Both the position numbers and the translations under genes were made by a program. A stretch of 64,000 bases of DNA from positions 1 through 64,000 of the forward strand of contig CAMYOD010000015.1 in the NCBI GenBank assembly GCA_947259975.1, given 5' to 3'. Source of the DNA: an uncultured Gammaproteobacteria bacterium. GTDB lineage: Bacteria; Pseudomonadota; Gammaproteobacteria; HyVt-429. Shown piece after piece: positions 45,428-56,224 of this stretch (the first letter of the stretch is position 1; every line of letters begins with the position of its first letter). The notes beneath the pieces are model-generated. The model saw only the letters and a list, made by a program, of their open reading frames with translations, was not told the origin of the DNA and did no database searches.

Positions 45428-46675
45428 ATGATCAGACCCCTCGAGCTATTCATCGGACTGCGTTACACGCGGGCGAAACGTCGCAACCATTTCATTTCTT
45501 TCGTTGCCGCGGCCTCCATCATCGGTATCGCCGTCGGGGTGTGGGCGCTTATCACAGTGCTGTCGGTGATGAACGGGTTTGAGAAAGAAATGCGCGCCAG
45601 CATCCTGGGGGTCGCTTCCCATGCCACCGTCAGCGCAGGGCGCGAGGGCCTGGCCGATTGGCGCGGGGTGGCTGAACGTGTCAGTAGTCATCCTCAGGTG
45701 GTTGGTCATGCGCCCTATATTCTCGGCCAGGGCATGCTGGTGAATCGTGGCGTGGTGAGCGGCTCGCTCATTCGCGGGATTTTGCCCGCGGCCGAGGCGC
45801 GCGTTTCGGAGATCGACGGGAAAATGGTGACCGGCCGGCTGGCGAATCTCAAGGCGGGTGAATTCGGCATCGTCGTCGGCAGTGAGTTGGCCTGGAAACT
45901 GGACCTGCGCATCGGCTCCAGGGTGGCATTGGTGTCACCTCAGGGGCAATCGAGCCCGGCCGGACTGTTGCCGCGATTGAAGCGCTTTACCGTGGTCGGC
46001 ATCTTCGAAATGGGCATGTATGAGTACGACAGCGGTCTGGCGATGATTCATCTCGATGATGCGGCCAAGTTGTATCGGACGCAAAATCGGATCACCGGAT
46101 TGCGTTTGAAACTGCAGGATATCTACACCGCACCCAGGGTCGCACTCGAATTGGCGGAGACACTCGGATTCGACTACAACCTCCGCGACTGGACCAAAGA
46201 TCACGCCAACTTCTTTCGCGCACTGAAAATCGAGCGCACCGTCATGTTTATTATTCTGTGTTTGATCATCGCCGTGGCGGCCATCAATATTGTGTCGACC
46301 CTGGTGATCGTGGTGACCGACAAGCGTGCCGAGATCGCGATCCTGCGCACTCTGGGGGTCAGCCCCTTAAGCGTGATGGCGATCTTCGTCGTCCAGGGTG
46401 TGGTTATCGGCGTCTTCGGCACGGCGCTGGGCGGAGTAATGGGCGTGCTGACCGCATTGAATATTGAGACGCTGGTGCCGTTCATCGAGAACCTGCTCGG
46501 TTTTCGGATCCTCGATCCGAGCGTGTATCAGATCAGTGACGTGCCCTCGGAGCTGCGTTGGTCGGATGTCAGTCGCGTGACCGGTGCCGCCTTCGCGATC
46601 AGTCTGCTTGCGACCCTCTACCCGGCCTGGCGTGGTGCGCGCACGCAACCGGCGGAAGCCTTGAGGTACGAATAA
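45428..46675 (+). CDS. lolC: LolC/E-type lipoprotein-release permease
   Basis: A 415-residue inner-membrane protein with one N-terminal helix, a large periplasmic domain and three C-terminal helices, the FtsX/MacB layout. The start [20 protein letters not shown] matches LolC. With LolD it frees lipoproteins for the outer membrane. The stop overlaps lolD (TAATG). Only one permease gene is present here, as in bacteria with a LolF-type homodimer. Confidence 0.93.
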   Translation: MIRPLELFIGLRYTRAKRRNHFISFVAAASIIGIAVGVWALITVLSVMNGFEKEMRASILGVASHATVSAGREGLADWRGVAERVSSHPQVVGHAPYILGQGMLVNRGVVSGSLIRGILPAAEARVSEIDGKMVTGRLANLKAGEFGIVVGSELAWKLDLRIGSRVALVSPQGQSSPAGLLPRLKRFTVVGIFEMGMYEYDSGLAMIHLDDAAKLYRTQNRITGLRLKLQDIYTAPRVALELAETLGFDYNLRDWTKDHANFFRALKIERTVMFIILCLIIAVAAINIVSTLVIVVTDKRAEIAILRTLGVSPLSVMAIFVVQGVVIGVFGTALGGVMGVLTALNIETLVPFIENLLGFRILDPSVYQISDVPSELRWSDVSRVTGAAFAISLLATLYPAWRGARTQPAEALRYE

Positions 46676-47355
46676 TGACCGAGGTCGTGTTGCGCTGTAC
46701 CGATCTGGCCAAGACCTTCTATCAAGGCAGCTATGCGGTGGAAGTCCTGCGTGCCGTCGACCTCGAGCTGCGTGCCGGCGAACAGCTGGCCATCGTGGGT
46801 CCATCCGGTGCCGGTAAGAGTACGTTACTGCATCTCTTGGGCGGTCTGGATCGGCCCAGCGCCGGCAGCGTGGAGATCGCCGGGCAGGCAATCAGTACCC
46901 TCGGCGAAGCCGCCCGCGGTCGCCTGCGCAACCGCACCATGGGCTTCGTCTATCAGTTTCACCACCTGTTGCCTGAATTCACGGCGCTGGAGAATGTGGC
47001 CATGCCCTTGCTGGCGCGGCGTACCGCGACACGCAGTGCACTGGACCAGGCGCGCACCGTGCTGGAGGAGGTCGGTCTGGGGCAACGCCTGCGCCACAAG
47101 CCAGGAGAACTGTCGGGCGGCGAGCGCCAACGGGCGGCGGTGGCGCGTGCATTGGTCACGCGGCCGTTGTGTGTCCTTGCCGACGAGCCCACCGGCAATC
47201 TCGACCGCAAGACTGCGGCCAATGTCTACGAAACCATGCTCGAACTCAACCGCGAACACGCAACCAGCTTCATTGTCGTCACGCATGATCAACAACTTGC
47301 GGGCAGGATGGATCGTGTTCTCGTGCTCGAAGACGGCTTGTTGCAACCGCGTTAG
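46675..47355 (+). CDS. lolD: LolD ATPase of the lipoprotein-release transporter
   Basis: A 226-residue ABC ATPase with Walker [10 protein letters not shown], the Q-loop region [18 protein letters not shown], the signature [15 protein letters not shown], Walker [11 protein letters not shown] and an H-loop VVTHD. It powers the LolC partner. Its stop overlaps that of the DUF2062 gene on the other strand. Confidence 0.96.
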   Translation: MTEVVLRCTDLAKTFYQGSYAVEVLRAVDLELRAGEQLAIVGPSGAGKSTLLHLLGGLDRPSAGSVEIAGQAISTLGEAARGRLRNRTMGFVYQFHHLLPEFTALENVAMPLLARRTATRSALDQARTVLEEVGLGQRLRHKPGELSGGERQRAAVARALVTRPLCVLADEPTGNLDRKTAANVYETMLELNREHATSFIVVTHDQQLAGRMDRVLVLEDGLLQPR

Positions 47356-47924
47356 CTTTTCGCTTGCGTTTCGCGCAGTTGCCGGTTCTGGCGACGTCGC
47401 TCCCAATTCTTTAAGACCTTGAGTCGCCACATGCGTCGCACGACGACGTAACTGATACCGGCCGCGATACTGCCGATAATAATTCCACCCACCAGCATGG
47501 CGGACCAGACCGGCAGGAATTGCGCAATCAACGACTTGATCGTGGACGGGTTTAACGAGGGGTTGGGTAACTCCAGTGCGATTTGATCCAGCGAGACCGT
47601 CGGCAAGCCGAAAATCCAGGCACCGAGCATGTAGCAGATGCCGAAAATCGGGACCATGGTGACGGGATTGCTGATCCACACCAGAATGACGGATAACGGC
47701 AGATTGACGCGAAACCAAATGGCACCAAGCGCGGCGACGATCATCTGAAAAGGCAGTGGCAGGAACGCCACAAATATCCCCGTGGCGAATGCACCGGAAA
47801 CCGAGTGGCGATTCAGGTGCCAGAGGTTCTGGTCATGCAGAAAGTCACCGAGGAACCCCAGACGCTGTTTGGTAACGAAATGATGGTCGCGGGGTAGGTA
47901 ACGCCTGATTAAACGTCGTGGCAT
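47352..47924 (-). CDS. DUF2062 inner-membrane protein
   Basis: A 190-residue protein with two to three hydrophobic segments ([20 protein letters not shown] and [20 protein letters not shown]) and a basic C-terminus ending [14 protein letters not shown]. This is the DUF2062 pattern; the family is found between lol and comEC genes in many gammaproteobacteria. Function unknown. It converges on lolD with a 4-bp overlap. Confidence 0.85.
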   Translation of the reverse strand: MPRRLIRRYLPRDHHFVTKQRLGFLGDFLHDQNLWHLNRHSVSGAFATGIFVAFLPLPFQMIVAALGAIWFRVNLPLSVILVWISNPVTMVPIFGICYMLGAWIFGLPTVSLDQIALELPNPSLNPSTIKSLIAQFLPVWSAMLVGGIIIGSIAAGISYVVVRRMWRLKVLKNWERRRQNRQLRETQAKS

Positions 47925-47990
47925 TCCAGCTCATGTATACTAAGGCGTGTTAGGGAAAACAATTATAGCGTCATTGCAGGAGGCAGAACC

Positions 47991-50282
47991 ATTCGACGCA
48001 GCGCATGCGCCTTTCTCGGCGGCATTATTCTCGTCCAGCAATTCGCCGAACTGCCGGACCCGATGTGGGTCTGGGCGCTTGTTGCGGCCGCACTGTTGGC
48101 CGTGTGGCGACGGGCCTGGCCGCCAATTCCCGCCGCTCTGCTCGGGTTTTGCTGGGCCAGTCTGCATGCCGGCTGGGTGCTCGATCGACAATTACCCCCC
48201 GCGCTGGAAGGACAGGACGTGGTGGTCGAGGGCCGCGTGGCGAGTCTTCCGACGCGATCCGAAAGCAACCTGCGGTTTAATTTCGCTATTGCCCAAATGC
48301 ATCATGGCGCACGGGAATATCCTGCGCCGGGGCGGGCGCGCCTGAGTTTCTACGGCGCCGAGCCCGATATAACGCCGCGTGTCGGCGAGGTCTGGCGCTT
48401 GCGGGTGCGACTCAAGCAGCCGCATGGATTTCGTAATGCCGGCGGCTTCGATTACGAACGTTGGCTGTTTCAGCAACGGATTCGCGCCACCGGCTATGTG
48501 CGCAGCTGGGACGGTAACGTCAGGCTGAAAAGTCCGCTGTGGTGGCACGCGGTGGATCGCTTTCGCGCAGCGTTTGCCGAAAAGGTTGCGGCGATTCTAC
48601 CCACGGATCCCAACGGCGCCATCATCATCGCACTTGCCACCGGTGACCGGTCGCGGATGACCGCCGGGCAATGGGACGTCATGTTGGCGACGGGTACCAA
48701 TCATCTGGTGGCCATCTCGGGACTGCATGTCGGTCTGGTCGCAGGACTGGTGTTCTTCCTGGTGCAGCGACTGTGGCCGTGGTGCCGCGTCACCCTGCGC
48801 TGGTGTGCGGCCCCGGTGGCGGCCGCCACGGCCGCAATCCTGGCCGCGGGCGGCTACGCCGCGCTGGCCGGCTTTTCGCTACCCACCCAGCGCGCCTTGA
48901 TCATGCTTGGCGTGGTGCTCGGTGCGATTGGTCTGCGGCGACGCGTGGCGCCATCGGTAGTGCTGGCCACGAGTCTTCTGTGTGTGCTGGTTCTGGATCC
49001 CCTGGCGGTGCTCAGTGCCAGTTTCTGGTTGTCATTTCTTGCGGTGGCGGCGATCGTGGCCAGCGTCAGCGGTCGTCATACCGCGGTCAAGGCACGGTGG
49101 CGGTCCTGGGGTCGCCTGCAATGGGCATTGGCGCTGGCTTTGTTGCCGATCGTCGTGTTGTTGTTCGGGCGCGCGTCGGTGATCGCGCCGCTTGCCAACT
49201 TCATTGCCGTACCGGTCATCGGTATGTTGATCGTACCCGTGGTATTGGCCGCGGTGGCCGCCTACGCAGTTGCCTGGCAGGGTGCTGCCGCCGCGGGCCT
49301 GCAGGCCGCCGCGTGGCTGCTGGGCAAGATCTGGGTGCTGTTGGAGACTTTGGCGGCCTGGGATCACGCGGTGTGGTGGCAGCATGAGCCGGCAGCATGG
49401 ACCCTGGTGGCCGCGGCGGTGGGCGCGGGCCTGTTCCTGGCGCCCCGTGGCCTGCCGGGGCGCTGGCTGGCGAGTCTTTGGTTTCTGCCACTGTGTCTTG
49501 TGCCCGCGCCTCGACCGGCCGCGCAGGAATTCTGGTTGACGGTGCTGGATGTGGGCCAGGGCACCGCCGCCGTAGTGCAGACCCGAAACCATGTGCTGCT
49601 GTATGACACCGGCGCACGCTTCAGCCCCACCTTCGATGCCGGACAGGCGGTCGTGGTGCCTTTCCTGCGCAGTGGCGGGGTCAAGCGGATCGATCGTCTG
49701 GTGTTGAGCCACAGTGACACCGATCATATGGGCGGCGCCGATGCGGTGCGGCGGGCGTTCGCGTTCGGCGCCATCGATGCGGGGGAACCGGATGAAATTG
49801 AGGGCGCAAGGGGATGCGCGGAGCTGCCGCCGTGGCAGTGGGATGGCATCGAGTTCCGCTATTTTGATCCGGGCCCTGCCTACCGGCAGGGTAACGATGC
49901 GTCGTGCGTCTTGTCGGTACGGGGTCCCGGCGGGCACGTGCTGTTGCCGGGCGATATCGAAGCGGCGGCGGAGCACGCCCTCATCCGGCGCTATGCTTCG
50001 GCGCTGCCCGCGGATCTGCTGGTCGTGCCGCATCACGGCAGCAAGACGTCGTCGACGCCCTCGTTTCTGAACGCCGTAAACCCACAGTTCGCCGTATTCA
50101 CCGCCGGCTATCGCAACCGCTACCGGCATCCGCATCCGGATGTCATCCAACGCTATCGGACCCGAGGCGCTAACCTGTTCGCCACCGCGCGCGACGGGGC
50201 CATCCAGGTGCGCTTGCAGCGGGCGGGAATATCCGTCACCACCTACCGGGCAAAGCATCGGCGTTATTGGTCGTCCCATTGA
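47991..50282 (+). CDS. comEC: ComEC/Rec2 DNA-uptake channel, probable AUU start
   Basis: About 763 residues: an N-terminal DUF4131 region, a central multi-helix competence domain (LVAISGLHVGLVAGL) and a C-terminal metallo-beta-lactamase-like domain with LSHSDTDHMGGADAV and VVPHHGSKTSS. It carries single-stranded DNA across the inner membrane. The first in-frame ATG is 48063, but a perfect AGGAGG sits 7 nt before ATT 47991, which opens onto RRSACAFLGGIILVQQFAEL, the usual ComEC N-terminus. No ATG, GTG or TTG lies between. Confidence 0.88.
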   Translation: MRRSACAFLGGIILVQQFAELPDPMWVWALVAAALLAVWRRAWPPIPAALLGFCWASLHAGWVLDRQLPPALEGQDVVVEGRVASLPTRSESNLRFNFAIAQMHHGAREYPAPGRARLSFYGAEPDITPRVGEVWRLRVRLKQPHGFRNAGGFDYERWLFQQRIRATGYVRSWDGNVRLKSPLWWHAVDRFRAAFAEKVAAILPTDPNGAIIIALATGDRSRMTAGQWDVMLATGTNHLVAISGLHVGLVAGLVFFLVQRLWPWCRVTLRWCAAPVAAATAAILAAGGYAALAGFSLPTQRALIMLGVVLGAIGLRRRVAPSVVLATSLLCVLVLDPLAVLSASFWLSFLAVAAIVASVSGRHTAVKARWRSWGRLQWALALALLPIVVLLFGRASVIAPLANFIAVPVIGMLIVPVVLAAVAAYAVAWQGAAAAGLQAAAWLLGKIWVLLETLAAWDHAVWWQHEPAAWTLVAAAVGAGLFLAPRGLPGRWLASLWFLPLCLVPAPRPAAQEFWLTVLDVGQGTAAVVQTRNHVLLYDTGARFSPTFDAGQAVVVPFLRSGGVKRIDRLVLSHSDTDHMGGADAVRRAFAFGAIDAGEPDEIEGARGCAELPPWQWDGIEFRYFDPGPAYRQGNDASCVLSVRGPGGHVLLPGDIEAAAEHALIRRYASALPADLLVVPHHGSKTSSTPSFLNAVNPQFAVFTAGYRNRYRHPHPDVIQRYRTRGANLFATARDGAIQVRLQRAGISVTTYRAKHRRYWSSH

Positions 50283-50439
50283 GCGCATCAATACGCACCG
50301 CCGTGCGAGATCAACGGTTGCTTGCGTCGCCAGTACGTTGTGCCCGCATCCGCTCTAGATGCCCGTGCTTTATGGATCCTGCCGCCTCTGCTACATTTGG
50401 GAGCCGCTGTTATCACCTTCTACGAGGATCATCGATACC

Positions 50440-51087
50440 GTGTTCGAGTTAGTTAAATCCGGCGGTTGGCTCATGGTGCCAATTCTGGCGTGTTCACTCG
50501 TCGCACTTGCGATCATATTCGACCGCCTGTGGGCGCTGCAGAAACGCTATGTCATTCCACCGCGGCTCACCGGTCAGGTGCAGGACGTAATCCAAAAAGG
50601 CGAATTGTCCGAGGACGGCATCTCGAAGGTGGCCAAGAGTTCGCCTTTGGGGCGTGTCCTCGCCGTGGGTCTGCTGAATATGGATCGCGAGCGCGAGATC
50701 ATGAAGGAGTCGATCGAGGAGGCCGGCCGTCACGTGGTGCACGAACTGGAGCGCTACCTGAACACGCTCGGAACCATGGCCGCGATCACGCCGTTGTTGG
50801 GATTGCTCGGGACGGTGATCGGCATGATTAAAGTGTTTGCGGCAATTACCGCGTTTGGTGTCGGCGATCCGACGATACTGGCGAACGGGATATCCGAAGC
50901 GCTGATCACGACGGCAGCCGGATTATCCGTCGGTATCCCAAGCCTGATGTTTCATCGTTATTTTCGTGGTCGCGTGAACGAACTCACGTTGACCATGGAA
51001 CAGGCGGCCCTGCACCTTGTCGAATTTATTCATGGCGACCGCGTTGCCCCCGAACTTGAGCAGCGGTCGGTGAGTTCCAAGCGTTGA
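50440..51087 (+). CDS. exbB: ExbB/TolQ/MotA-type proton channel subunit
   Basis: A 215-residue inner-membrane protein with three helices, starting at GTG with MFELVKSGGWLMVPILACSLV. The TLGTMAAITPLLGLLGTVIGMI and ALITTAAGLSVGIP blocks are typical. With the next gene it forms a proton-driven motor. The gene pair lies before msbA, as in many gammaproteobacteria. Confidence 0.92.
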   Translation: MFELVKSGGWLMVPILACSLVALAIIFDRLWALQKRYVIPPRLTGQVQDVIQKGELSEDGISKVAKSSPLGRVLAVGLLNMDREREIMKESIEEAGRHVVHELERYLNTLGTMAAITPLLGLLGTVIGMIKVFAAITAFGVGDPTILANGISEALITTAAGLSVGIPSLMFHRYFRGRVNELTLTMEQAALHLVEFIHGDRVAPELEQRSVSSKR

Positions 51088-51536
51088 GGTTCAGCGATAA
51101 AAGCGACGAGGACCTGCAGATCAATCTGACGCCGCTGATTGACGTCGTTTTCCTGTTGCTGATTTTCTTCATGGTGTCGACCACGTTCTCGAAGGAGTCC
51201 CAACTGCGCATTCGGTTACCGGAGGCGACCCCCGCCGAGCAAGCGCAGGAAGAAAAAAAGAAAGTCGAGATTCAGATCAATGAGCAGGGCCTGTATGCCA
51301 TTCAGGGGCCGGGCGAAGAAATCTCCAGGCAGCTCCTGAAGCATGGCATGGATGATCTGCTGCTGGCGATCAAGGATGTGGCAGGAGGTGCGGAGGAGCT
51401 GCTCGTGATCATTCGGGCTGATCGCAACACACCGCATGAGGCCGTTATTCGGGCTATGGATGCCTCGCGGCGGTTGGGTTATACGGAAGTCACGTTTGCC
51501 ACACAACAATCGGTCTCCGATAACGGCAGCGAGTGA
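51084..51536 (+). CDS. exbD: ExbD/TolR-type proton channel subunit
   Basis: A 150-residue protein with one N-terminal helix that carries the proton-carrying Asp (NLTPLIDVVFLLLIFFMV) and a periplasmic domain. TTG 51084 overlaps the exbB stop. It works with ExbB. Confidence 0.93.
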   Translation: MRFSDKSDEDLQINLTPLIDVVFLLLIFFMVSTTFSKESQLRIRLPEATPAEQAQEEKKKVEIQINEQGLYAIQGPGEEISRQLLKHGMDDLLLAIKDVAGGAEELLVIIRADRNTPHEAVIRAMDASRRLGYTEVTFATQQSVSDNGSE

Positions 51537-53296
51537 ATAACAAGATCGATCTGCTGAGCGGGCGTCGTTTGTACGAGCGGCTGTTGTCCTACGTATTGCC
51601 GTATAAGTGGGTTTTCATACTGGGCATCGTCGGGATGATCTTCGGCGCCCTGAGCGAGACCGCTTTTGCGGCGCTCCTGAAGCCGATTATGGATGACGGC
51701 TTCGTCGAGCGCGACGCACAGTTTATCAGCATCATTCCCTGGTTGATTCTCGGCCTGTTCGCCATACGGGGTCTGGCCGGTTTCCTCGGGACCTACTGCA
51801 CACGATGGGTGGGTCGACGCGTCATCTACGATGTTCGCCGCGACATGTTTTCCCGCTTGCTGCGCCTGCCCAACGTAGCGTTCGATAAACAGTCTTCCGC
51901 GTCTCTGGTGTCGAAGTTCGTCTACGACGTCGAACAGGTTTCGGTGGCCACCACCGGCGCCGTCACGACCCTGATAAAGGACACCGTCACCGTGATCGGT
52001 TTGCTGGCCTGGATGTTTTATTTAAGTTGGCAGCTCACGCTGGTCTTCCTTCTGATCGGCCCGGTGTTGGCCTATATGGTCAAGATCATGAGCCACCGGT
52101 TCCGCAAAACCAGTCGCGATATACAGGGCTCCATCGGCGGTATCGCGCATGTGGTCAAGGAGGCCGTACAGGGGCAGCGGCTGGTCAAGGCTTTTGGCGG
52201 TCACGTCTATGAGCTGAAAAACTTTCGTGACGTCAATAATCGGAATCGGCAACAGGTGATGAAAAAGGCCACCGTCGCCGCGTTTGGCGTACCCGTGGTC
52301 GAATTTATCGCGGCCGGGGCGCTGGCCTGGATCATCTACCTGGCCACGCACCCGCTGGGCGGCGAATATATCAGTCCGGGTGATTTCGTTTCCTATCTTG
52401 CCGCCTTGCTCCTGTTGATGGGTCCGGCGCGACGTCTGACCAAGGTCAATGAACCATTACAAACCGGGCTCGCGGCCGGCTACAGTATCTTCGGTCTCAT
52501 GGATGATGCGCCGGAGCGCGATACCGGTACGGTACGTATGGACAAGGCAAAGGGCCGAATCGAATATCGCAAGGTCGAGTTTCACTACGGCAGCAAGGAG
52601 AGGGACGTGCTGCGCGACATCTCGTTCGTCGCGGAGCCGGGCAAGACCATCGCCCTGGTGGGACCATCGGGGAGCGGCAAATCCAGTGTCGTCGCCTTGC
52701 TGGCGCGCTTTTACGATGTCGAGGAGGGCGAAATCCTGCTCGACGGTATCAATATTAATGATATCCGTCTGGAGGATTTGCGCAAACAGATCTCAATCGT
52801 GACGCAGGAGACCATCCTGTTTGATGACACGATCAGGAACAACATTATCTATGGTAGTACCTCGGCGCCCGATGAGGAGCGGATCCGGCGTTCTGCACGC
52901 GCGGCTCATGTGGACGAGTTTGCGGACAAATTACCGTCGGGGCTGGACACCGTCGTCGGCGAACATGGTGTGCGACTCTCCGGTGGGCAACGGCAGCGGG
53001 TGGCAATTGCACGCGCCCTATATAAAAACGCTTCGATTCTTCTGCTTGATGAAGCGACTTCGTCCTTGGATTCCGCTTCCGAACGTAGCGTCAAGGATGC
53101 GATCGACCAGTTGATCAGGCATCAAACCACGCTGGTCATTGCACATCGACTGTCGACCGTTGAGCACGCGGACCAGATTCTTGTATTGGACAATGGGTGC
53201 ATCGTCGAAAGTGGCACGCACAGTGAGCTGTTGGGCAAGAATCGCCATTATGCGCACTTGTATCGCACACAGTTTGCCGATGCTGACCACGGTTAG
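51533..53296 (+). CDS. msbA: MsbA lipid A flippase
   Basis: A 587-residue ABC exporter half: six helices in the N-terminal half, then an ATPase with GPSGSGKSSV, LSGGQRQRVAIARAL and ILLLDEATSSLD. It flips core-lipid A across the inner membrane. GTG 51533 overlaps the exbD stop. lpxK follows 5 bp later. Confidence 0.95.
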   Translation: MNNKIDLLSGRRLYERLLSYVLPYKWVFILGIVGMIFGALSETAFAALLKPIMDDGFVERDAQFISIIPWLILGLFAIRGLAGFLGTYCTRWVGRRVIYDVRRDMFSRLLRLPNVAFDKQSSASLVSKFVYDVEQVSVATTGAVTTLIKDTVTVIGLLAWMFYLSWQLTLVFLLIGPVLAYMVKIMSHRFRKTSRDIQGSIGGIAHVVKEAVQGQRLVKAFGGHVYELKNFRDVNNRNRQQVMKKATVAAFGVPVVEFIAAGALAWIIYLATHPLGGEYISPGDFVSYLAALLLLMGPARRLTKVNEPLQTGLAAGYSIFGLMDDAPERDTGTVRMDKAKGRIEYRKVEFHYGSKERDVLRDISFVAEPGKTIALVGPSGSGKSSVVALLARFYDVEEGEILLDGININDIRLEDLRKQISIVTQETILFDDTIRNNIIYGSTSAPDEERIRRSARAAHVDEFADKLPSGLDTVVGEHGVRLSGGQRQRVAIARALYKNASILLLDEATSSLDSASERSVKDAIDQLIRHQTTLVIAHRLSTVEHADQILVLDNGCIVESGTHSELLGKNRHYAHLYRTQFADADHG

Positions 53297-53301
53297 ACGC
53301 T

Positions 53302-54315
53302 GTGACGCTGACCCCGTTCGCAAAATCGCTGCCGAACCATTGGTACAAACATACGTGGCTCAGCGTATTGTTGTTGCCAGTGAGTTGGGTCTACTGTGCC
53401 CTGGTGGGTTTGCGGCGACTGGCCTATCGTAGCGGTATCAAGCGTACCCGGCATCTAAACGCGCCCCTCATCGTTGTCGGCAACCTGACTGTGGGCGGGA
53501 CCGGCAAAACCCCGCTGGTGATCTGGCTTGCGGAACGGTTACGCGCGGCCGGGTATCGCCCGGGCATCGTCTGTCGCGGCTACGGTGGTCAAGCAACGTG
53601 GTGGCCGCGCCTGGCGCGGGCCGACAGCAGCCCCCGCGAGGTGGGCGATGAAGCCGTCTTATTGGCCGTGCGTGCGGCTTGCCCGGTGATGGCGGGCCCG
53701 AATCGCGTCCGCTCGGCGCAGGCATTGATATCCGAGCACCGATGCGATGTAGTGATCTCCGATGACGGCCTGCAGCATCTTGCGCTTGGGCGGACAGTCG
53801 ACGTCGTGGTGATCGACGGCGAGCGGCGCTTCGGCAACGGTCACTGTCTGCCGGCCGGGCCGTTGCGCGAACCGGCCGGCCGACGTTTTGCCGCCGACCT
53901 GCGTATTTGCAATGGCACGCCGCGCGCCGGCGAGTTGCAGATGCAGATGGTCGGCAACGAATTCTATCGCCTCGGCGACCCGGCCGATCGCGTCGGGCCG
54001 GCCGCCTTCGAGCAACAGACCGTGCACGCCATCGCCGGCATCGGCAATTCCGAGCGGTACTTTGCTCATCTCCGGCAGCTCGGCCTGAATGTGGTCGCAC
54101 ACGCGTTTCCGGACCATCATACTTTCACCGCCGAAGACATCGCCTGTCCGGGAGCCGCCGCAATCATCATGACCGAGAAAGATGCGGTAAAATGCGCCAA
54201 CATTGGCGATGAGCGTCATTGGGTTATGCCGATAAGCGCCCAGGTCGACGAACAGGCATGGGCACAAATACTTAACCTACTGCGGAATGATCCTAATGGA
54301 CAAAAAGCTGCTTGA
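53302..54315 (+). CDS. lpxK: Tetraacyldisaccharide 4'-kinase
   Basis: A 337-residue membrane-associated kinase with the P-loop [14 protein letters not shown], the VCRGYGG strand and the VISDDGLQH metal-binding motif of LpxK. It adds the 4'-phosphate in lipid A synthesis. It starts at GTG and overlaps the next gene by 20 bp. Confidence 0.95.
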   Translation: MTLTPFAKSLPNHWYKHTWLSVLLLPVSWVYCALVGLRRLAYRSGIKRTRHLNAPLIVVGNLTVGGTGKTPLVIWLAERLRAAGYRPGIVCRGYGGQATWWPRLARADSSPREVGDEAVLLAVRAACPVMAGPNRVRSAQALISEHRCDVVISDDGLQHLALGRTVDVVVIDGERRFGNGHCLPAGPLREPAGRRFAADLRICNGTPRAGELQMQMVGNEFYRLGDPADRVGPAAFEQQTVHAIAGIGNSERYFAHLRQLGLNVVAHAFPDHHTFTAEDIACPGAAAIIMTEKDAVKCANIGDERHWVMPISAQVDEQAWAQILNLLRNDPNGQKAA

Positions 54316-54475
54316 AATTCTGGTCTGCCCACTCTGCAAGGGACCACTGCACTACGACAAGGATGCATCGGAGCTCATCTGTAACGCAGACCGACTCGCG
54401 TTCCCGATTCGCGATGACATACCGGTAATGCTGGAAGAAGAGGCGCGTCGTATCGGCGACGAAACACCGGTCTAG
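54296..54475 (+). CDS. Trm112/YcaR-family small protein
   Basis: A 59-residue protein starting [20 protein letters not shown] with a CPLC pair but a single late cysteine (LICNADR). YcaR proteins lie between lpxK and kdsB in most gammaproteobacteria. Function is not firmly known. Confidence 0.9.
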   Translation: MDKKLLEILVCPLCKGPLHYDKDASELICNADRLAFPIRDDIPVMLEEEARRIGDETPV

Positions 54476-54495
54476 GGCCGGTTTGGTCCGGACAT

Positions 54496-55251
54496 TTGAG
54501 ATTGGATTTTCACGTCATTATTCCGGCCCGTTATGGTGCGACGCGGCTACCCGGCAAACCACTGCTGGAAATTGGCGGCAAGCCAATGATTGAGTGGGTT
54601 TACGAGCGTGCGCGCGAGGCGGAGGCACGACAGGTTGTGGTCGCCACCGACGATGTGCGCGTGCGTGACGCGGTGCAGGCATTCGGAGGTATGGCATGCA
54701 TGACGTCCGCTACCCATCGCTCCGGCACCGACCGGATTGCGGAGACCGCGACCCTGCTCAATCTCAAGGATGACACCCTGATCGTCAACGTGCAGGGCGA
54801 CGAGCCGCTGATCCCGGCACCACTGATTCGTCAGGTTGCGCAGACCTTGCAGGAAAATCCGGCGGCGGCGATGGCAACCGCAGCATATCCAATCGCCGAC
54901 GCGGCCGATTTCAATGACCCCAATATCGTGAAGGTGGTGCGCGACAGTAATGGAAATGCGATGTATTTCTCCCGCGCCCCAATTCCGTGGCCGCGAACGT
55001 CCGCGGGCAGGTACTCCAGTGACAGCCATATCGCCCTGCGCCACATCGGTATCTATGCGTATCGTGCCGGCTTTGTGCGCGAATTTTCCACCTGGCCGGC
55101 CTGTGATCCCGAGGAAGCCGAGGCGCTCGAGCAGTTGCGCGCGTTATGGCATGGCAAAAAAATCGCGGTTTGTGTGGCGCACGAAGAACCCGGCCACGGC
55201 GTGGACAGCCAGGAAGACCTGGCACGCATACGGCGGGAACTCGATAGCTAG
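54496..55251 (+). CDS. kdsB: CMP-KDO synthetase
   Basis: A 251-residue nucleotidyltransferase with IIPARYGATRLPGKPL, VNVQGDEPLI and HIGIYAYRAGFV. It activates KDO for LPS core. The start is a TTG giving MRLDFHVIIPARYG. Its stop overlaps the end of the gene on the other strand by 4 bp. Confidence 0.95.
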   Translation: MRLDFHVIIPARYGATRLPGKPLLEIGGKPMIEWVYERAREAEARQVVVATDDVRVRDAVQAFGGMACMTSATHRSGTDRIAETATLLNLKDDTLIVNVQGDEPLIPAPLIRQVAQTLQENPAAAMATAAYPIADAADFNDPNIVKVVRDSNGNAMYFSRAPIPWPRTSAGRYSSDSHIALRHIGIYAYRAGFVREFSTWPACDPEEAEALEQLRALWHGKKIAVCVAHEEPGHGVDSQEDLARIRRELDS

Positions 55252-55538
55252 TCGCCGGCCGCCGGTGCGACAGGCTCTATGAGCTCGAGGGCGAGGAAAT
55301 CCGGATGCAGTTCGTCGCGATCGGGACTCAGAACGCGGACGGTCTCGGTATGGGGCGCACGCCGCGTTGCGTTGCCCAGTAGATTGGCCTGAATGGTCGG
55401 ATGCGCCGCGCTATCATGCAGCACCAGCGCCGGTCCGTCCTCCAGGACCTCAATGATCTGGTAATCTTTCCCGTAATAACGGACGTGCAGCCCGATCAGG
55501 GAGCGCAGTTGTGTGACGGTCAGTTCAATCTGCGACAT
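55248..55538 (-). CDS. Small conserved-looking protein, function unknown
   Basis: A 96-residue soluble protein, mostly strands (LHVRYYGKDYQIIEVLEDGPALVL), with no cysteine and no membrane segment; it may have a small beta-barrel fold. It is on the opposite strand from its neighbours, between kdsB and the phosphatase gene. I do not recognise the family. Confidence 0.6.
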   Translation of the reverse strand: MSQIELTVTQLRSLIGLHVRYYGKDYQIIEVLEDGPALVLHDSAAHPTIQANLLGNATRRAPHTETVRVLSPDRDELHPDFLALELIEPVAPAAGD

Positions 55539-55698
55539 GATTCAGCGGCTCGTTGGCTCAGGACTTCGGTGGCACCCGCCCGGTGGTGCGGTAGTCCATG
55601 GTCCGGGGCGCCGGGCAGGCTGTCAAGGGCGGGCGCTTCAATGCATGGAGCCGGTCTAGTTCAAGCGCTGTGAAACAGCTCTAAGTCAGGTATGTAAC

Positions 55699-56169
55699 AT
55701 GGTAAAGGTACTTTTTGTCTGTCTGGGAAATATCTGTCGTTCGCCAACGGCGGAGGGTGTATTTCGAAAGCTGGTAAACGAGTCCAGGCTGTCGCGCCAG
55801 ATCGCGATCGATTCCGCCGGGACCCATGCCTATCATATCGGCGAGTCACCCGATGAACGCGCACAAGATGCCGCCGCCCGACGTGGTATCGATTTGAGCG
55901 GCCTGCGCGGGCGACAGGCAACGCCGGCCGATCTGGAGGAATTCGATTATGTGCTTGCCATGGACCGGGAAAACTTGCGGAATCTTCAGTCTATCGCATT
56001 ACCGCACCAACAGGAGAAGATTCATCTCTTCTTGGATTTCGCGCAGGACAATGCGCACCAGGAGGTCCCGGACCCTTACTTCGGCGGCAGACATGGTTTC
56101 GATAAGGTGCTCGATATGATCGAGGAGGCCGCCGGCGGTCTCCTTGCCGATATCAGGCAACGGTTCTGA
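55699..56169 (+). CDS. Low-molecular-weight protein-tyrosine-phosphatase
   Basis: A 156-residue cytoplasmic phosphatase. The P-loop is VCLGNICRSP with the nucleophile Cys and catalytic Arg, and the general-acid Asp is in EVPDPYFGG. Such enzymes often control exopolysaccharide tyrosine kinases. No kinase is in the window. Confidence 0.93.
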   Translation: MVKVLFVCLGNICRSPTAEGVFRKLVNESRLSRQIAIDSAGTHAYHIGESPDERAQDAAARRGIDLSGLRGRQATPADLEEFDYVLAMDRENLRNLQSIALPHQQEKIHLFLDFAQDNAHQEVPDPYFGGRHGFDKVLDMIEEAAGGLLADIRQRF

Positions 56170-56224
56170 TGCTGGGTTGGCCCTGGGGTAACGCTGCCGG
56201 GAGAATCCGTTGTTGCAGGACAGG

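Noticed and set aside
49032..50291. 419-aa minus-strand frame opposite comEC
   Set aside because: It lies entirely over the comEC metallo-beta-lactamase region and shows no family motif.
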